From NCBI RefSeq assembly GCF_034627025.1, contig NZ_CP141048.1, forward strand, positions 1,996,001-2,060,000: a DNA stretch of 64,000 nucleotides, given 5' to 3'. This document shows, in pieces, positions 8,452 through 16,009 of this stretch (positions are counted from its first letter, which is position 1; every line of letters starts with the position of its first letter). Under the pieces are notes generated by a model, which was not told the DNA's origin, did not search any database, and saw only the letters and a list, made by a program, of their open reading frames with translations. The position numbers and the translations under genes are program-made. The DNA comes from Microvirga lotononidis. GTDB taxonomy: Bacteria; Pseudomonadota; Alphaproteobacteria; Rhizobiales; Beijerinckiaceae.

Positions 8452-8470
8452 CTTGGTGGAGCTGAGGGGA
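8452..8470 (+). repeat. attL of the island (19-bp direct repeat)
   Basis: cttggtggagctgagggga, identical to 23546-23564. It corresponds to the last 17 bases of the tRNA-Ala gene including encoded CCA, plus two outside bases. The identity stops right after this block on the side inside the tRNA (g versus t), which marks the crossover region. Confidence 0.93.
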
Positions 8471-8532
8471 GGCTCCATTTGGGGCGCATCGAACCCAAGG
8501 AAACAAAGAAATCATAGACTTAGAAAGCGGTC

Positions 8533-8569
8533 TGGGGTACGCACTTGGGGTACGCAGAGGGGTACTCAC
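8533..8569 (+). repeat. left arm repeats (three ggggtac motifs), candidate integrase binding sites
   Basis: Three direct copies in a row: tggggtacgcac (8533), ttggggtacgcag (8545) and aggggtactcac (8558). They are spaced about 12 bases apart and begin 62 bases inside attL. The same motif occurs three times at 23450-23486, 60 bases inside the right end; tggggtacgcac is identical at 8533 and 23475. Placement on both sides of the core is how arm-type sites of tyrosine integrases are arranged. Confidence 0.65.
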
Positions 8570-8578
8570 AGGCTGCAT

Positions 8579-9901
8579 ATGGCAAGATCGACGGCCACGG
8601 ATAAGCGTTTCCTTGAACTGAAAAGCGGCAAGTGGCGGGTGACTGTAGCCGTGCCGCGAGACCTCCACGGCGAGCTTGGAACGCGCCTCAAGAAGCCCCT
8701 TCATACGGATAGCCTTGCGGTTGCCAACGTCCTCAAGTGGCAAGTCGTGGGTGAGCTAAAGGCGGTCATAGAGCAGACCCGCAAGAAGAATGGTGGCGGT
8801 AGGGACCCCCTCATTCGAGAAGCATTGGAGATAGCCGCCATTCGCTCAAGAGCGGAGACAGGTGAAGAGTACGCAAGGCTTAACGATTTGAACCTTGAGA
8901 TTGAGAGCCGTGCGGAAATCATCGCAGGCAAAGACCCTGACGCGGCACGGCAGTATGCCGAAATTGCGCATGGCCAAGCGACACCGATTGATCTTCACCA
9001 TGAGACGTTCGTAACGCAATCCAAGACCAAGGCCCGCACTCAAGCGGACGACCGCCGCGCCATCGCCTACCTCAAGCAATGGTGTGAGCAGAACCGGGTG
9101 CGCCCGATGATCCAGGCGATTACTCGCAAGGCCGCTGTCCGGTTCATGGATGATCTGCATAAGGTAGCGGGCGGGCATAGTCCTATCACCCTCAACAAGT
9201 ACCTGGGGCGTCTCTCGCGCTATTGGCAATGGTTGGTCTTGCGGGAGCATGCCGAATTAGACCCTTGGGCGAGGCTCAAGATACAGGCACCACCGAGACC
9301 TCACGATGAGGAGGAGCGGGCGTTCACGGATGCGGAGGTGAAGGACCTCCTGGAGGGGCCTGCCACTCAACGGATGCAAGACCTCATGCGCATAGGGGCG
9401 CTTACGGGGGCTCGATTGGATGCCATCGTGGACCTCAAGGTGGGCGACTGCGAGGGCGGCATATTCGTCTTCAAGCCCCAGAAGAAGGAGACCAAGCCCC
9501 GCGCCGTGCCTGTCCACCCGGACCTGGAGGAAATCATCAAGCGGCGCACTGAGGGTAAGGAGGCGGGGGATGACTTATTCCCGGAATGGCCTGCACCTAG
9601 GAAAGTGGGGTCTCAACGTGAGCGGAGCTTCAAGGCTTCCAATGCCTTTACGGACTACAGGAGGTCTGTTGGAGTGGACCACATAGTTCCCGGCAAGCGC
9701 CGGTCCCTGGTGAATTTCCACTCGTTCCGGCGATGGTTCATCACGAAGGCGGAGCAAGCGGACCAACCCGAGTCGATCATAGCGGCTGTGGTCGGGCACA
9801 AGCGCAAGGGGATGACATTAGGTCGGTACTCTGCGGGGCCTCTCATGGAACAGGCAAGGCGGTGCGTGGAGGCCGTGAGCTTGCCCACTAACTTTCAGTA
9901 G
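8579..9901 (+). CDS. island tyrosine integrase
   Basis: A 440-aa site-specific recombinase. The N-terminal part (MARSTATDKRFLELKSGKWR) resembles arm-binding/core-binding regions of DUF6538-type phage-like integrases. The catalytic domain shows the first Arg in GALTGARLDAIVDL, the HxxR box as HSFRRWFITKAEQA, the second His in VGHKRKGM and the nucleophile Tyr in LGRYSAG, so it looks active. ATG at 8579 lies just after the arm repeats; the frame is open further upstream through attL to 8411, but that part would read through the attachment site. It ends 14 bp inside the convergent gene at 9888. Confidence 0.92.
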   Translation: MARSTATDKRFLELKSGKWRVTVAVPRDLHGELGTRLKKPLHTDSLAVANVLKWQVVGELKAVIEQTRKKNGGGRDPLIREALEIAAIRSRAETGEEYARLNDLNLEIESRAEIIAGKDPDAARQYAEIAHGQATPIDLHHETFVTQSKTKARTQADDRRAIAYLKQWCEQNRVRPMIQAITRKAAVRFMDDLHKVAGGHSPITLNKYLGRLSRYWQWLVLREHAELDPWARLKIQAPPRPHDEEERAFTDAEVKDLLEGPATQRMQDLMRIGALTGARLDAIVDLKVGDCEGGIFVFKPQKKETKPRAVPVHPDLEEIIKRRTEGKEAGDDLFPEWPAPRKVGSQRERSFKASNAFTDYRRSVGVDHIVPGKRRSLVNFHSFRRWFITKAEQADQPESIIAAVVGHKRKGMTLGRYSAGPLMEQARRCVEAVSLPTNFQ

Positions 9902-10820
9902 CCAAGGAGTCTGCGAGTTTGCTGAGTTGGGCATCCTGCCAATCCTTGAGGGTTTGCCCTGTAGATACAAGCCGCCATGATGTTCGGCCGTTGGTATTTC
10001 TGTTGCGAATAACCGCTGCCGCCGCACTTGGGCTTTGGAACGTTACATTCTCGGCAAACTCAAGGAAGTTAGGATCGGTGGTTTGCACGATTCGGCCATC
10101 CTTAATCAACTGCTGCCGGAGCGAACTATAAACGCTCTCACCAAAGTCGGATTTCGCGGTGGCCTGAGAGCCCGCAAGGACTGTCACCTCGCCGTCCACC
10201 TCAACGGCCCTTGCTGTATAACCGTACTTCCCGCTCGAAAGCACAAGCTCCAATTGGGAGGTTTCTGATGCGAGGGTCTCAGCGGATTTTATGGACGGAA
10301 CGGGCTTCGCTTTAGGGCGCAAGAAGTCAAACCCCACGACTGGCAGGATCACTTGCACCTGAGATATGAAGAACTCCATGTCGGCTATGTCGCTCTCTGG
10401 CAGCGACTTTCGGGCAGGCTCATTACCATTGGCAACGTTGGCTCGATCTGCACCCTTTGTAAGCTCCACGAACCGGCTCTCAAGGTAGCGGACGTGTGCC
10501 TTCGTGAGGTTCATATCCTTTGAAGTGACGAGACAAGCCCTAGTCCAGAAGTCCTTAGAGCTATCCTTAGCGTGGGACTTGATGCGATCTACGACGCTAT
10601 CTCCTTCTCCCACGTAGACCCTCGACTTAGTTGGCTGGTCCGGGTCGTCCCCTACGAGGAAATAGACTCCGGTTCGGCTCGCTTCATCTCTTTGAAGAGC
10701 CTCCACAAGACGGGACCGAGGAGCCACAAGAACGTGCCCTGTCCAATTCATAATCTCAGCCGTGAGGATCCCTGTAGGCGATCCATCCACGAGATACAAA
10801 CGTACGCTACGGCCCTGCAC
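9888..10820 (-). CDS. GIY-YIG nuclease with C-terminal DUF4357
   Basis: A 310-aa protein. Residues about 50-115 form a GIY-YIG nuclease: GVYFLVG, then RVYVGEGDSVVDRIKSHAKD, and a later ESRFVEL with the conserved Glu. The C-terminal 100 residues (GYTARAVEVDGEVTVLAGS ... SPSAAAAVIRNRNTNGRTSW) match DUF4357, often fused to such nucleases. The family is found on mobile and defence-type islands; targets are not known. GTG at 10820 has 'gagaggg' about 8 bases upstream. The gene is tail-to-tail with the integrase, overlapping it by 14 bp. Confidence 0.82.
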   Translation of the reverse strand: MQGRSVRLYLVDGSPTGILTAEIMNWTGHVLVAPRSRLVEALQRDEASRTGVYFLVGDDPDQPTKSRVYVGEGDSVVDRIKSHAKDSSKDFWTRACLVTSKDMNLTKAHVRYLESRFVELTKGADRANVANGNEPARKSLPESDIADMEFFISQVQVILPVVGFDFLRPKAKPVPSIKSAETLASETSQLELVLSSGKYGYTARAVEVDGEVTVLAGSQATAKSDFGESVYSSLRQQLIKDGRIVQTTDPNFLEFAENVTFQSPSAAAAVIRNRNTNGRTSWRLVSTGQTLKDWQDAQLSKLADSLATES

Positions 10821-10862
10821 TGGTTCTGCCCTCTCGGTTTCGGTTCCGCTATTAGCGTATAG

Positions 10863-11106
10863 CCGTCACCCGCCCAAGACCTTCAAGCGCATGGCGAGGG
10901 ATGCGGGACTATCGGAGGAGATGCACGACGCTCTCACTGGGCATACGGGCGGAGGGGTCGGCAGGAGCTACGGCGGGGGCTTTCGGTTGAGGGCACTGGC
11001 GGAGGCCGTGGAGAAGCTTCAGGTGCCTGAGGCGGTTGCGGGTTCTGAGATGAGCTATAGCGAGACATTGATGTTAATCAGCGTCTACGTTCATCAATTG
11101 ATGTAA
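10863..11106 (+). pseudogene. integrase C-terminal remnant 1
   Basis: The frame reads HPPKTFKRMARDAGLSEEMHDALTGHTGG followed by VGRSYGGGFRLRALAEAVEKL, the characteristic end of a tyrosine recombinase (His of the GHT box and the Tyr of RSYG). No catalytic Arg or N-terminal part precedes it; upstream is the start of the GIY-YIG gene on the other strand. It is therefore the 3' end of a different, truncated integrase gene, about 60-70 codons long. Confidence 0.75.
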
Positions 11107-11202
11107 TACCATATCGGATCAGGCAGGTATCTATGCCAAAGTTTATTAGGAACTTGCAGCGCCATTGAATAAAAAGCCTAGGTCAGTTGGCGCAAGAGAA
11201 CC

Positions 11203-12477
11203 ATGGCTCAATACCACACCACAATCGTTCCGCCCTCGGATCGAGTGCTTCTTCAGCTTTTTGATGAACTGGCACCACTCCTCTCAGGGGCAGCGCAAAT
11301 CCAACTTAATGGCTTTTCGGGCACGGTTGGCCGCGAGAACGAAATTCTTGAGAGAATTATAGATACAAATGCCTCTGCTATAAATTACGCAACGATCAAT
11401 GGCGGCGGGATAGGTGTCTCGTACTGGGCAAATCGCCGTTCGACCAGTATTTCCTCGATGGAGGGGCACTCATTTTACAGCGTAGTCCAGTTAGACGTGC
11501 AGGATAACGGTCGTCCAAATGATGGTTTTATTGCTGATATTCAGATCGTAGTTAATAGGTTCTTGGTTGGAAATGGTCTGCTTCCCATTAGACATATTAC
11601 AAACGGTGCTCGTGGCGAAGGTGACTTATCCCATAATGTTGCGCTGCTGTCCGCAATCCAAGCCTCCGCTTCCGATCAGATTGCTAGGGTGAATCAGTTC
11701 TTTATCGACCTGACTGACAAGCTCGACACCAAGAACCGCGAACTTGAAGAAACATATCGCAATCAAGCCTCAACGCTCGAAAGGCAATTTGCAGCCAAGG
11801 AGGAAGCACTCAAGTCTGAGAGAGAGGCGCTTGAGACTCTCAAGAAGGACTTGGATGATCGCAGCAATACTCACGCAAGACGAGCGATACGCGGCGAACT
11901 GATCCAGACCATTCAAGGTCGCCAGAGGTCTTTCACCATATCGCCAGAGACCCGCAGCCTTCGGTGGCCAATTCACGTGGTATTCATCGTGCTGCTTCTG
12001 GGCAGTTTGGCCGGTGCCGTGTGGTCCCTTTATGTCTGGGGCACCAACCCCACCGATGCGTGGGGAGCCATGACGGTTACCAGTGCAGTCAAAACGGCGG
12101 TCTTTACGTTTGGCTTCCTTACCAGTGCGGGTCTTTACATCTCTTGGATGAATCGGTGGTTTGATAAACACGCCGATGCCCAGTTCCACACGAAGCAATT
12201 CGAAATCGACATCAATAGAGCAACGTGGGCAGTTGAAGCCGCTTTAGAGTGGAAGAACATCCAAGGCGAACAAATGCCGGATGCGCTTCTCACGGGTATC
12301 ACTAAGCACCTCTTCGACCATCCACATGGGGAGACCCCCGAGTATTCACCGCTTGAGGCATTGGCATCAAGCATTCTAGGCTCCGCTTCCAATCTCAAGA
12401 TGAACCTCAACGGCAATGAGGTGTCGTTAGATCGGAAGAGCATTAAGCAGATTAAGGCCGGTGAGGGGGCAAACTAG
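11203..12477 (+). CDS. coiled-coil protein with two C-proximal membrane spans
   Basis: A 424-aa protein of unknown family. Residues 1-150 form a soluble domain (MAQYHTTIVPPSDRVLLQLFD... VQLDVQDNG). Residues about 155-222 are strongly predicted coiled coil (TKNRELEETYRNQASTLERQ, then EEALKSEREALETLKKDLDD). Two hydrophobic segments follow (about 257-279 and 296-315) and the last 100 residues are again soluble. This soluble/coiled-coil/membrane plan resembles sensor or effector proteins of accessory islands, but there is no catalytic motif I recognise. It lies alone between two integrase remnants. Confidence 0.75.
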   Translation: MAQYHTTIVPPSDRVLLQLFDELAPLLSGAAQIQLNGFSGTVGRENEILERIIDTNASAINYATINGGGIGVSYWANRRSTSISSMEGHSFYSVVQLDVQDNGRPNDGFIADIQIVVNRFLVGNGLLPIRHITNGARGEGDLSHNVALLSAIQASASDQIARVNQFFIDLTDKLDTKNRELEETYRNQASTLERQFAAKEEALKSEREALETLKKDLDDRSNTHARRAIRGELIQTIQGRQRSFTISPETRSLRWPIHVVFIVLLLGSLAGAVWSLYVWGTNPTDAWGAMTVTSAVKTAVFTFGFLTSAGLYISWMNRWFDKHADAQFHTKQFEIDINRATWAVEAALEWKNIQGEQMPDALLTGITKHLFDHPHGETPEYSPLEALASSILGSASNLKMNLNGNEVSLDRKSIKQIKAGEGAN

Positions 12478-12533
12478 CTCCGAAATGCGAAAGCTCTTGT
12501 GACCAGACTAACTGGCCTCCATCACCGCGACAG

Positions 12534-12599
12534 GCGTAGGCCATAATCGCAAAGGGACGGTACTCGGCGGGGCCACTTATGGGATAGGCGTGGCGGAGC
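12534..12599 (+). pseudogene. integrase C-terminal remnant 2
   Basis: The stretch from 'gtaggccataatcgcaaaggga' (split here: gtaggccataa / tcgcaaaggga) to 'gtggcggagc' matches the 3' end of the intact integrase gene at 9788-9872 base for base over most of its length, with a deletion of about 12 bases and an in-frame stop. Translated it gives GHNRKG, then RYSAGPLM. It is a decayed copy of the catalytic His/Tyr end of the island's own type of integrase. Confidence 0.75.
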
Positions 12600-12639
12600 C
12601 CGGGGACTGTAAATTACCGAACGAGGGCTGTGACAGCCG

Positions 12640-13614
12640 ATGAGCATAACCCGACGCCACCATTATGTACCGCAATGCTACCTCAAGGCGTTTGCCGTCC
12701 CTCGAAAGAAAACATTTCAAACCATCGTGTTTGATGCACGGGGGCGTAAGACCTATCCCACGAACATCAAGAATGTTGCGGTAGAATTAGACTTCAATCG
12801 CATCGATGTTGAGGGGCATGAGCCGGATGCCTTAGAGAAAGCACTGGCTGGGTTTGAGGGAATGCTCGGGCCAGCGCTGGTGCGAGTTCTTGAAGCAGGG
12901 AACCTCAAGAACATTGAGGATCGGGCTATCATTCTGAACTTTATGTGTTTGATAGCCATCCGCAACCCGCGCCACAGGGAGACTTACCGCGACTTTCGAG
13001 AACGGATTTCCAAGGCGATTATGGGTATCGTTCTGGCAACCCCAGAGCGGTATGCCAGCCAAATGCGGAAAGCGCGGGAGGCGGGATACGTTAGCCGAAC
13101 TGATGTCACATACGAGGCTATGAAGGAGTTCATCGACGAGGGGAATTACAGCGTCGAGGTTCCAACTGAGCATCACGTCGATATCGAATTTGGCGCTTTC
13201 GACAAGGTGCTAGAGACCTTCTTCGCTCGAAAATGGATTATCCTAAGGGCGGCCCCAGATTCGGGTGGCTTTGTCACTTCCGACCACCCTTTGCGTCTTG
13301 CGTGGTCAAGGCCAAGGTCTGGTCGCCATCCTCCAGGGCATGGTCTTCTCGGTACGGAAGTTCTATTCCCGCTTTCGCCCAAACTAGCAATAGCTGGAGC
13401 CTTTGAGTTTCAGGAGGGGAGAGAGCTTGTTCTGTCCGCCGAGAGCATTGCCTCGGTAAATAGCGCCATTATTTCTAATGCAGAGTGGCAGGTCTATGCG
13501 CGTGACACCCACTTCACATTCCTAAGTGACTATGGGGAGATTCCTCGCAAAGCGAGCCGCTTGCTTGATGACCGAATCTTCAAGCGCCCATATGGGAACG
13601 CCGAAGGAATTTAG
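12640..13614 (+). CDS. DUF4238 protein
   Basis: A 324-aa protein opening with RRHHYVPQCYLKAFA, the signature of DUF4238, and keeping later landmarks of that family (ILNFMCLIAIRNPRHRE, GGFVTSDHPLRLAW, EVLFPLSPKLAIAG). DUF4238 proteins occur sporadically in bacteria, often on islands or next to defence genes; no activity has been established to my knowledge. No membrane span or signal peptide. The gene follows integrase remnant 2 directly and has lower G+C than the chromosome. Confidence 0.85.
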   Translation: MSITRRHHYVPQCYLKAFAVPRKKTFQTIVFDARGRKTYPTNIKNVAVELDFNRIDVEGHEPDALEKALAGFEGMLGPALVRVLEAGNLKNIEDRAIILNFMCLIAIRNPRHRETYRDFRERISKAIMGIVLATPERYASQMRKAREAGYVSRTDVTYEAMKEFIDEGNYSVEVPTEHHVDIEFGAFDKVLETFFARKWIILRAAPDSGGFVTSDHPLRLAWSRPRSGRHPPGHGLLGTEVLFPLSPKLAIAGAFEFQEGRELVLSAESIASVNSAIISNAEWQVYARDTHFTFLSDYGEIPRKASRLLDDRIFKRPYGNAEGI

Positions 13615-13861
13615 TGAAGGCTCTAGGCCTCCTCTGCTGAGGTGGATCACTGCAAGCCCATGAGTACGCAGGGGGGAAAGGGAGCAAGGCAATAGCATTT
13701 TACACGTTCGCCGCGTAGCCGTTAGGGGGCGCAATCTACAACTTTGTGTAGAACTGCCGTGGTAGCTAATGAAGGAGTAGGTTCAAGAATCGCTAAATGA
13801 TAGAGCAGTTGGCAATATCAAGGCCTACTGCCAGAAACACAGAACCAAACCAGCTTTTACA

Positions 13862-14782
13862 ATGATTATAGATCTTCCAACTTCCGCCTATTATCCAGAG
13901 CGTAGTGAGAACCTCTTGCACCTCGCTGCATCTATGTGTTTTGAGCTGGTCCACCAGACGGAAAGCTGGGGATACGAGCATGACGAGGAAACCCTCGAAG
14001 CTTACTGGCAGAGGACCCAGCCGACACTGTCGAACGCGCTAACACTTGTTCAACAGGCGCAAGAGATGGGACTTAAGGGCCGCATAGCGTCGGTGAGTCC
14101 GTACTTGCTAATCAGTAAAGAGCCCAGGGATTGGCCTAGGGGATCGGATAAGCAAGATTTACCATTCTCGACATTCAGAACGGTTGATGCGGGAGATTTA
14201 CCAAAAATTCACGATACAGTCTGCTTGCCGCGCTTGACCGAGGAGCAGAAGGCCCTGTTCGAGGAGATTCGGAGCCACCGCAATATCATTGTCCACCACG
14301 GGTCCAGCCAGCCACTGACTGCGGGAGATGTGCTGAGGTATATCCTAAGGACGTTCACATGGTTGCATCTAGGCAACAATTGGTTTGCAAAGAGAGACGA
14401 CTATCTGTCCGATGATCCGCTAGCCACGCTCTACTCAAATGACCATGTGCCTAGTAAGTTAATGTTTGAATTTGAGGCCTTATTTTCCGAACTTTCGCCT
14501 CAGGACTTCCAGTCAATTTTTGGCGCGAACAAGCGTCAGCGTTGGTACCTTTGTCCCCACTGTCAGTCTAATAGTGGGGATGCGGATGTATCGGATATCG
14601 AGACCGCGCAATTGGTTCCTAATCTTCCGACATCAACAAATATCCATTGTATAGTATGTGACCAAGATCATTTCGTATCTCGGCAAGATTGCTCTGACAT
14701 AAATTGTAAGGGAAATGTAATAGCTAAAAGCAGTTACGGGGACGATTTTTGCCTCACGTGTAACGGTAGGCAGGATTCTTAA
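13862..14782 (+). CDS. HEPN-like protein with C-terminal zinc ribbons
   Basis: A 306-aa protein of unknown family. Residues about 125-150 read EEQKALFEEIRSHRNIIVHH; R140-N141-x3-H145 fits the R-polar-x3-H motif of HEPN RNases at the end of a helix. The C-terminus holds eight cysteines in pairs: C231-x2-C234 with C263-x2-C266, and C277-x4-C282 with C297-x2-C300, which look like two zinc ribbons. HEPN proteins are common toxins or abortive-infection effectors, and others are inactive sensors; no clear partner gene is adjacent, so the role is open. ATG at 13862. Confidence 0.7.
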   Translation: MIIDLPTSAYYPERSENLLHLAASMCFELVHQTESWGYEHDEETLEAYWQRTQPTLSNALTLVQQAQEMGLKGRIASVSPYLLISKEPRDWPRGSDKQDLPFSTFRTVDAGDLPKIHDTVCLPRLTEEQKALFEEIRSHRNIIVHHGSSQPLTAGDVLRYILRTFTWLHLGNNWFAKRDDYLSDDPLATLYSNDHVPSKLMFEFEALFSELSPQDFQSIFGANKRQRWYLCPHCQSNSGDADVSDIETAQLVPNLPTSTNIHCIVCDQDHFVSRQDCSDINCKGNVIAKSSYGDDFCLTCNGRQDS

Positions 14783-15162
14783 CTGCGCCCCAGCAGTGTT
14801 CCCCACGCATCGTCGGCCGCGTGTTGAACTTCTGCTCCCGGTCATAGCCGTAGACATTGCCTTGAGCCGCCTTGTAGGCAGAGCGGCTCTGCGACACGCA
14901 CGAAGCTCTCCACGGGAGCGGCTTGGGGGGCAAGGGCTACGTTGTCTTCAATAGGTCTGTAAGGCTCTCGGGCTGTGGCTGGGTTCCTTAAGGTGTGTTC
15001 GCGCTCGCACGTGCACTGGGCGGGGTTCGGCTTTGCCCAGTGTGAAAGGAGCGGCGGTATTGATGTGTGTTTGGAGTTAGTGGTGGGGCGGGAGAGCCTG
15101 CCGAACCTCTTACTTTAAGCTCTCACCGCCCCGGTCCTCACGCGCGGAGGAAACTCTAGGTC
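14783..15162. other. 380-bp gap with a hairpin, no clear gene
   Basis: A perfect 8-bp stem (cactgggc at 15014 with gcccagtg at 15035) lies here without a T-run. On the minus strand a frame of about 60 codons at 14740-14950 (with YKAAQGNVYGYDREQKFN) could be a relic of a gene, but has no start or family match. Otherwise nothing was found. Confidence 0.4.
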
Positions 15163-15870
15163 TTAAGCGGCGGCCGCGTGGAAGTGGCGGTGCGTTGCGT
15201 CAAGGAGCGCAAAGGCGTCATGAAGGATCGCGAGGTATTCCGCCTCCGTGATCTTGATTCCAGACCTATGCGCGTTCCTCTGGAAGTACCGGAGTGCCGT
15301 CGCGATTGCTTGCTGCCGCCCTTTGTATGTGGCTCGCATTGGCTTCCCCTCCGCCTTCATCACGCTGGCACTGGTCTTGGAGAAACATGCCGGGCTATTG
15401 TTCCGGTAATCGGCAGTCCTGGATTGTCTCACGATGGTGCCGGGCTCGGCATTGAGGAATATCCGATCAAGCATCTGCTTATCGTTCCCACCCCAAAGTC
15501 TTACGTAAGAAAGCCCCGTGTAGTTGTCATTGACGCTACAGCCACCGCCGAACGCCAACAGCAGGTCCATCACGAGGAACGGGATGGGTGGCACATATCG
15601 CGGCTTATAGACCCCATTTTGAACCTCGAAGCGGATGCACGGTGAAACATCCAGTGGGTCTACATCTGCGGAAATAGACCTGAAGGGGCCATGAGATCCG
15701 GTTAGATCGGCGCTGTTCGGTTCCGGTGCGTCCGGGTCCTTATGGTGAACCTTAGCGGCTCGAAGGTAGCTCATACGAGCATCAAACAAAGCGGAGGGCA
15801 TGGGGGGATAAACTATACGTCTTCTCATTGGGTTCGGCCTTTCGGTTGTCGTTGGGTGTTGATGATCCAA
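15163..15870 (-). CDS. island hypothetical protein, 235 aa
   Basis: A soluble protein with no recognised family. Features: a proline-rich N-terminus, GGGCSVNDNYTGLSYVRLWGG in the middle, and a helical C-terminus ending LLDATHRHFHAAAA. The start is TTG at 15870, chosen because a near-perfect ribosome binding site (aggaggtg) lies 5 bases upstream. An ATG in frame 14 codons later is an alternative. G-rich sequence lies just upstream on the plus strand. Confidence 0.6.
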   Translation of the reverse strand: MDHQHPTTTERPNPMRRRIVYPPMPSALFDARMSYLRAAKVHHKDPDAPEPNSADLTGSHGPFRSISADVDPLDVSPCIRFEVQNGVYKPRYVPPIPFLVMDLLLAFGGGCSVNDNYTGLSYVRLWGGNDKQMLDRIFLNAEPGTIVRQSRTADYRNNSPACFSKTSASVMKAEGKPMRATYKGRQQAIATALRYFQRNAHRSGIKITEAEYLAILHDAFALLDATHRHFHAAAA

Positions 15871-16003
15871 GACACACCTCCTCCGTCCCGATGCTTTGGG
15901 TGGGGCATCAGGTTGGCATTGGGGTGTGTGGCTTGGTGTTGGTGGGGTAGGGGTGTAGTGCCTGGGGTGGGTGCCTTGGTGGCTACCTAAAGGGTGTGAG
16001 CAC

Positions 16004-16009
16004 TAATGC
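16004..16009 (+). repeat. target-site duplication of the IS1182-type element, left copy
   Basis: taatgc at 16004-16009 abuts the left inverted repeat; the same six bases follow the right inverted repeat at 17795-17800. Confidence 0.75.

Noticed and set aside
8320..8460. A 'gaggaaagtcc' sequence that resembles the first conserved part of RNase P RNA
   Set aside because: The other conserved parts (acaga... and the P4 partner) are not found in the next 400 bases, and the region ends in attL; a chance match or relic at most.
14740..14950. Minus-strand gene relic with a YKAAQGNVYGYDREQKFN stretch
   Set aside because: About 60 codons, no start, overlaps the end of the HEPN-like gene; too weak to call.
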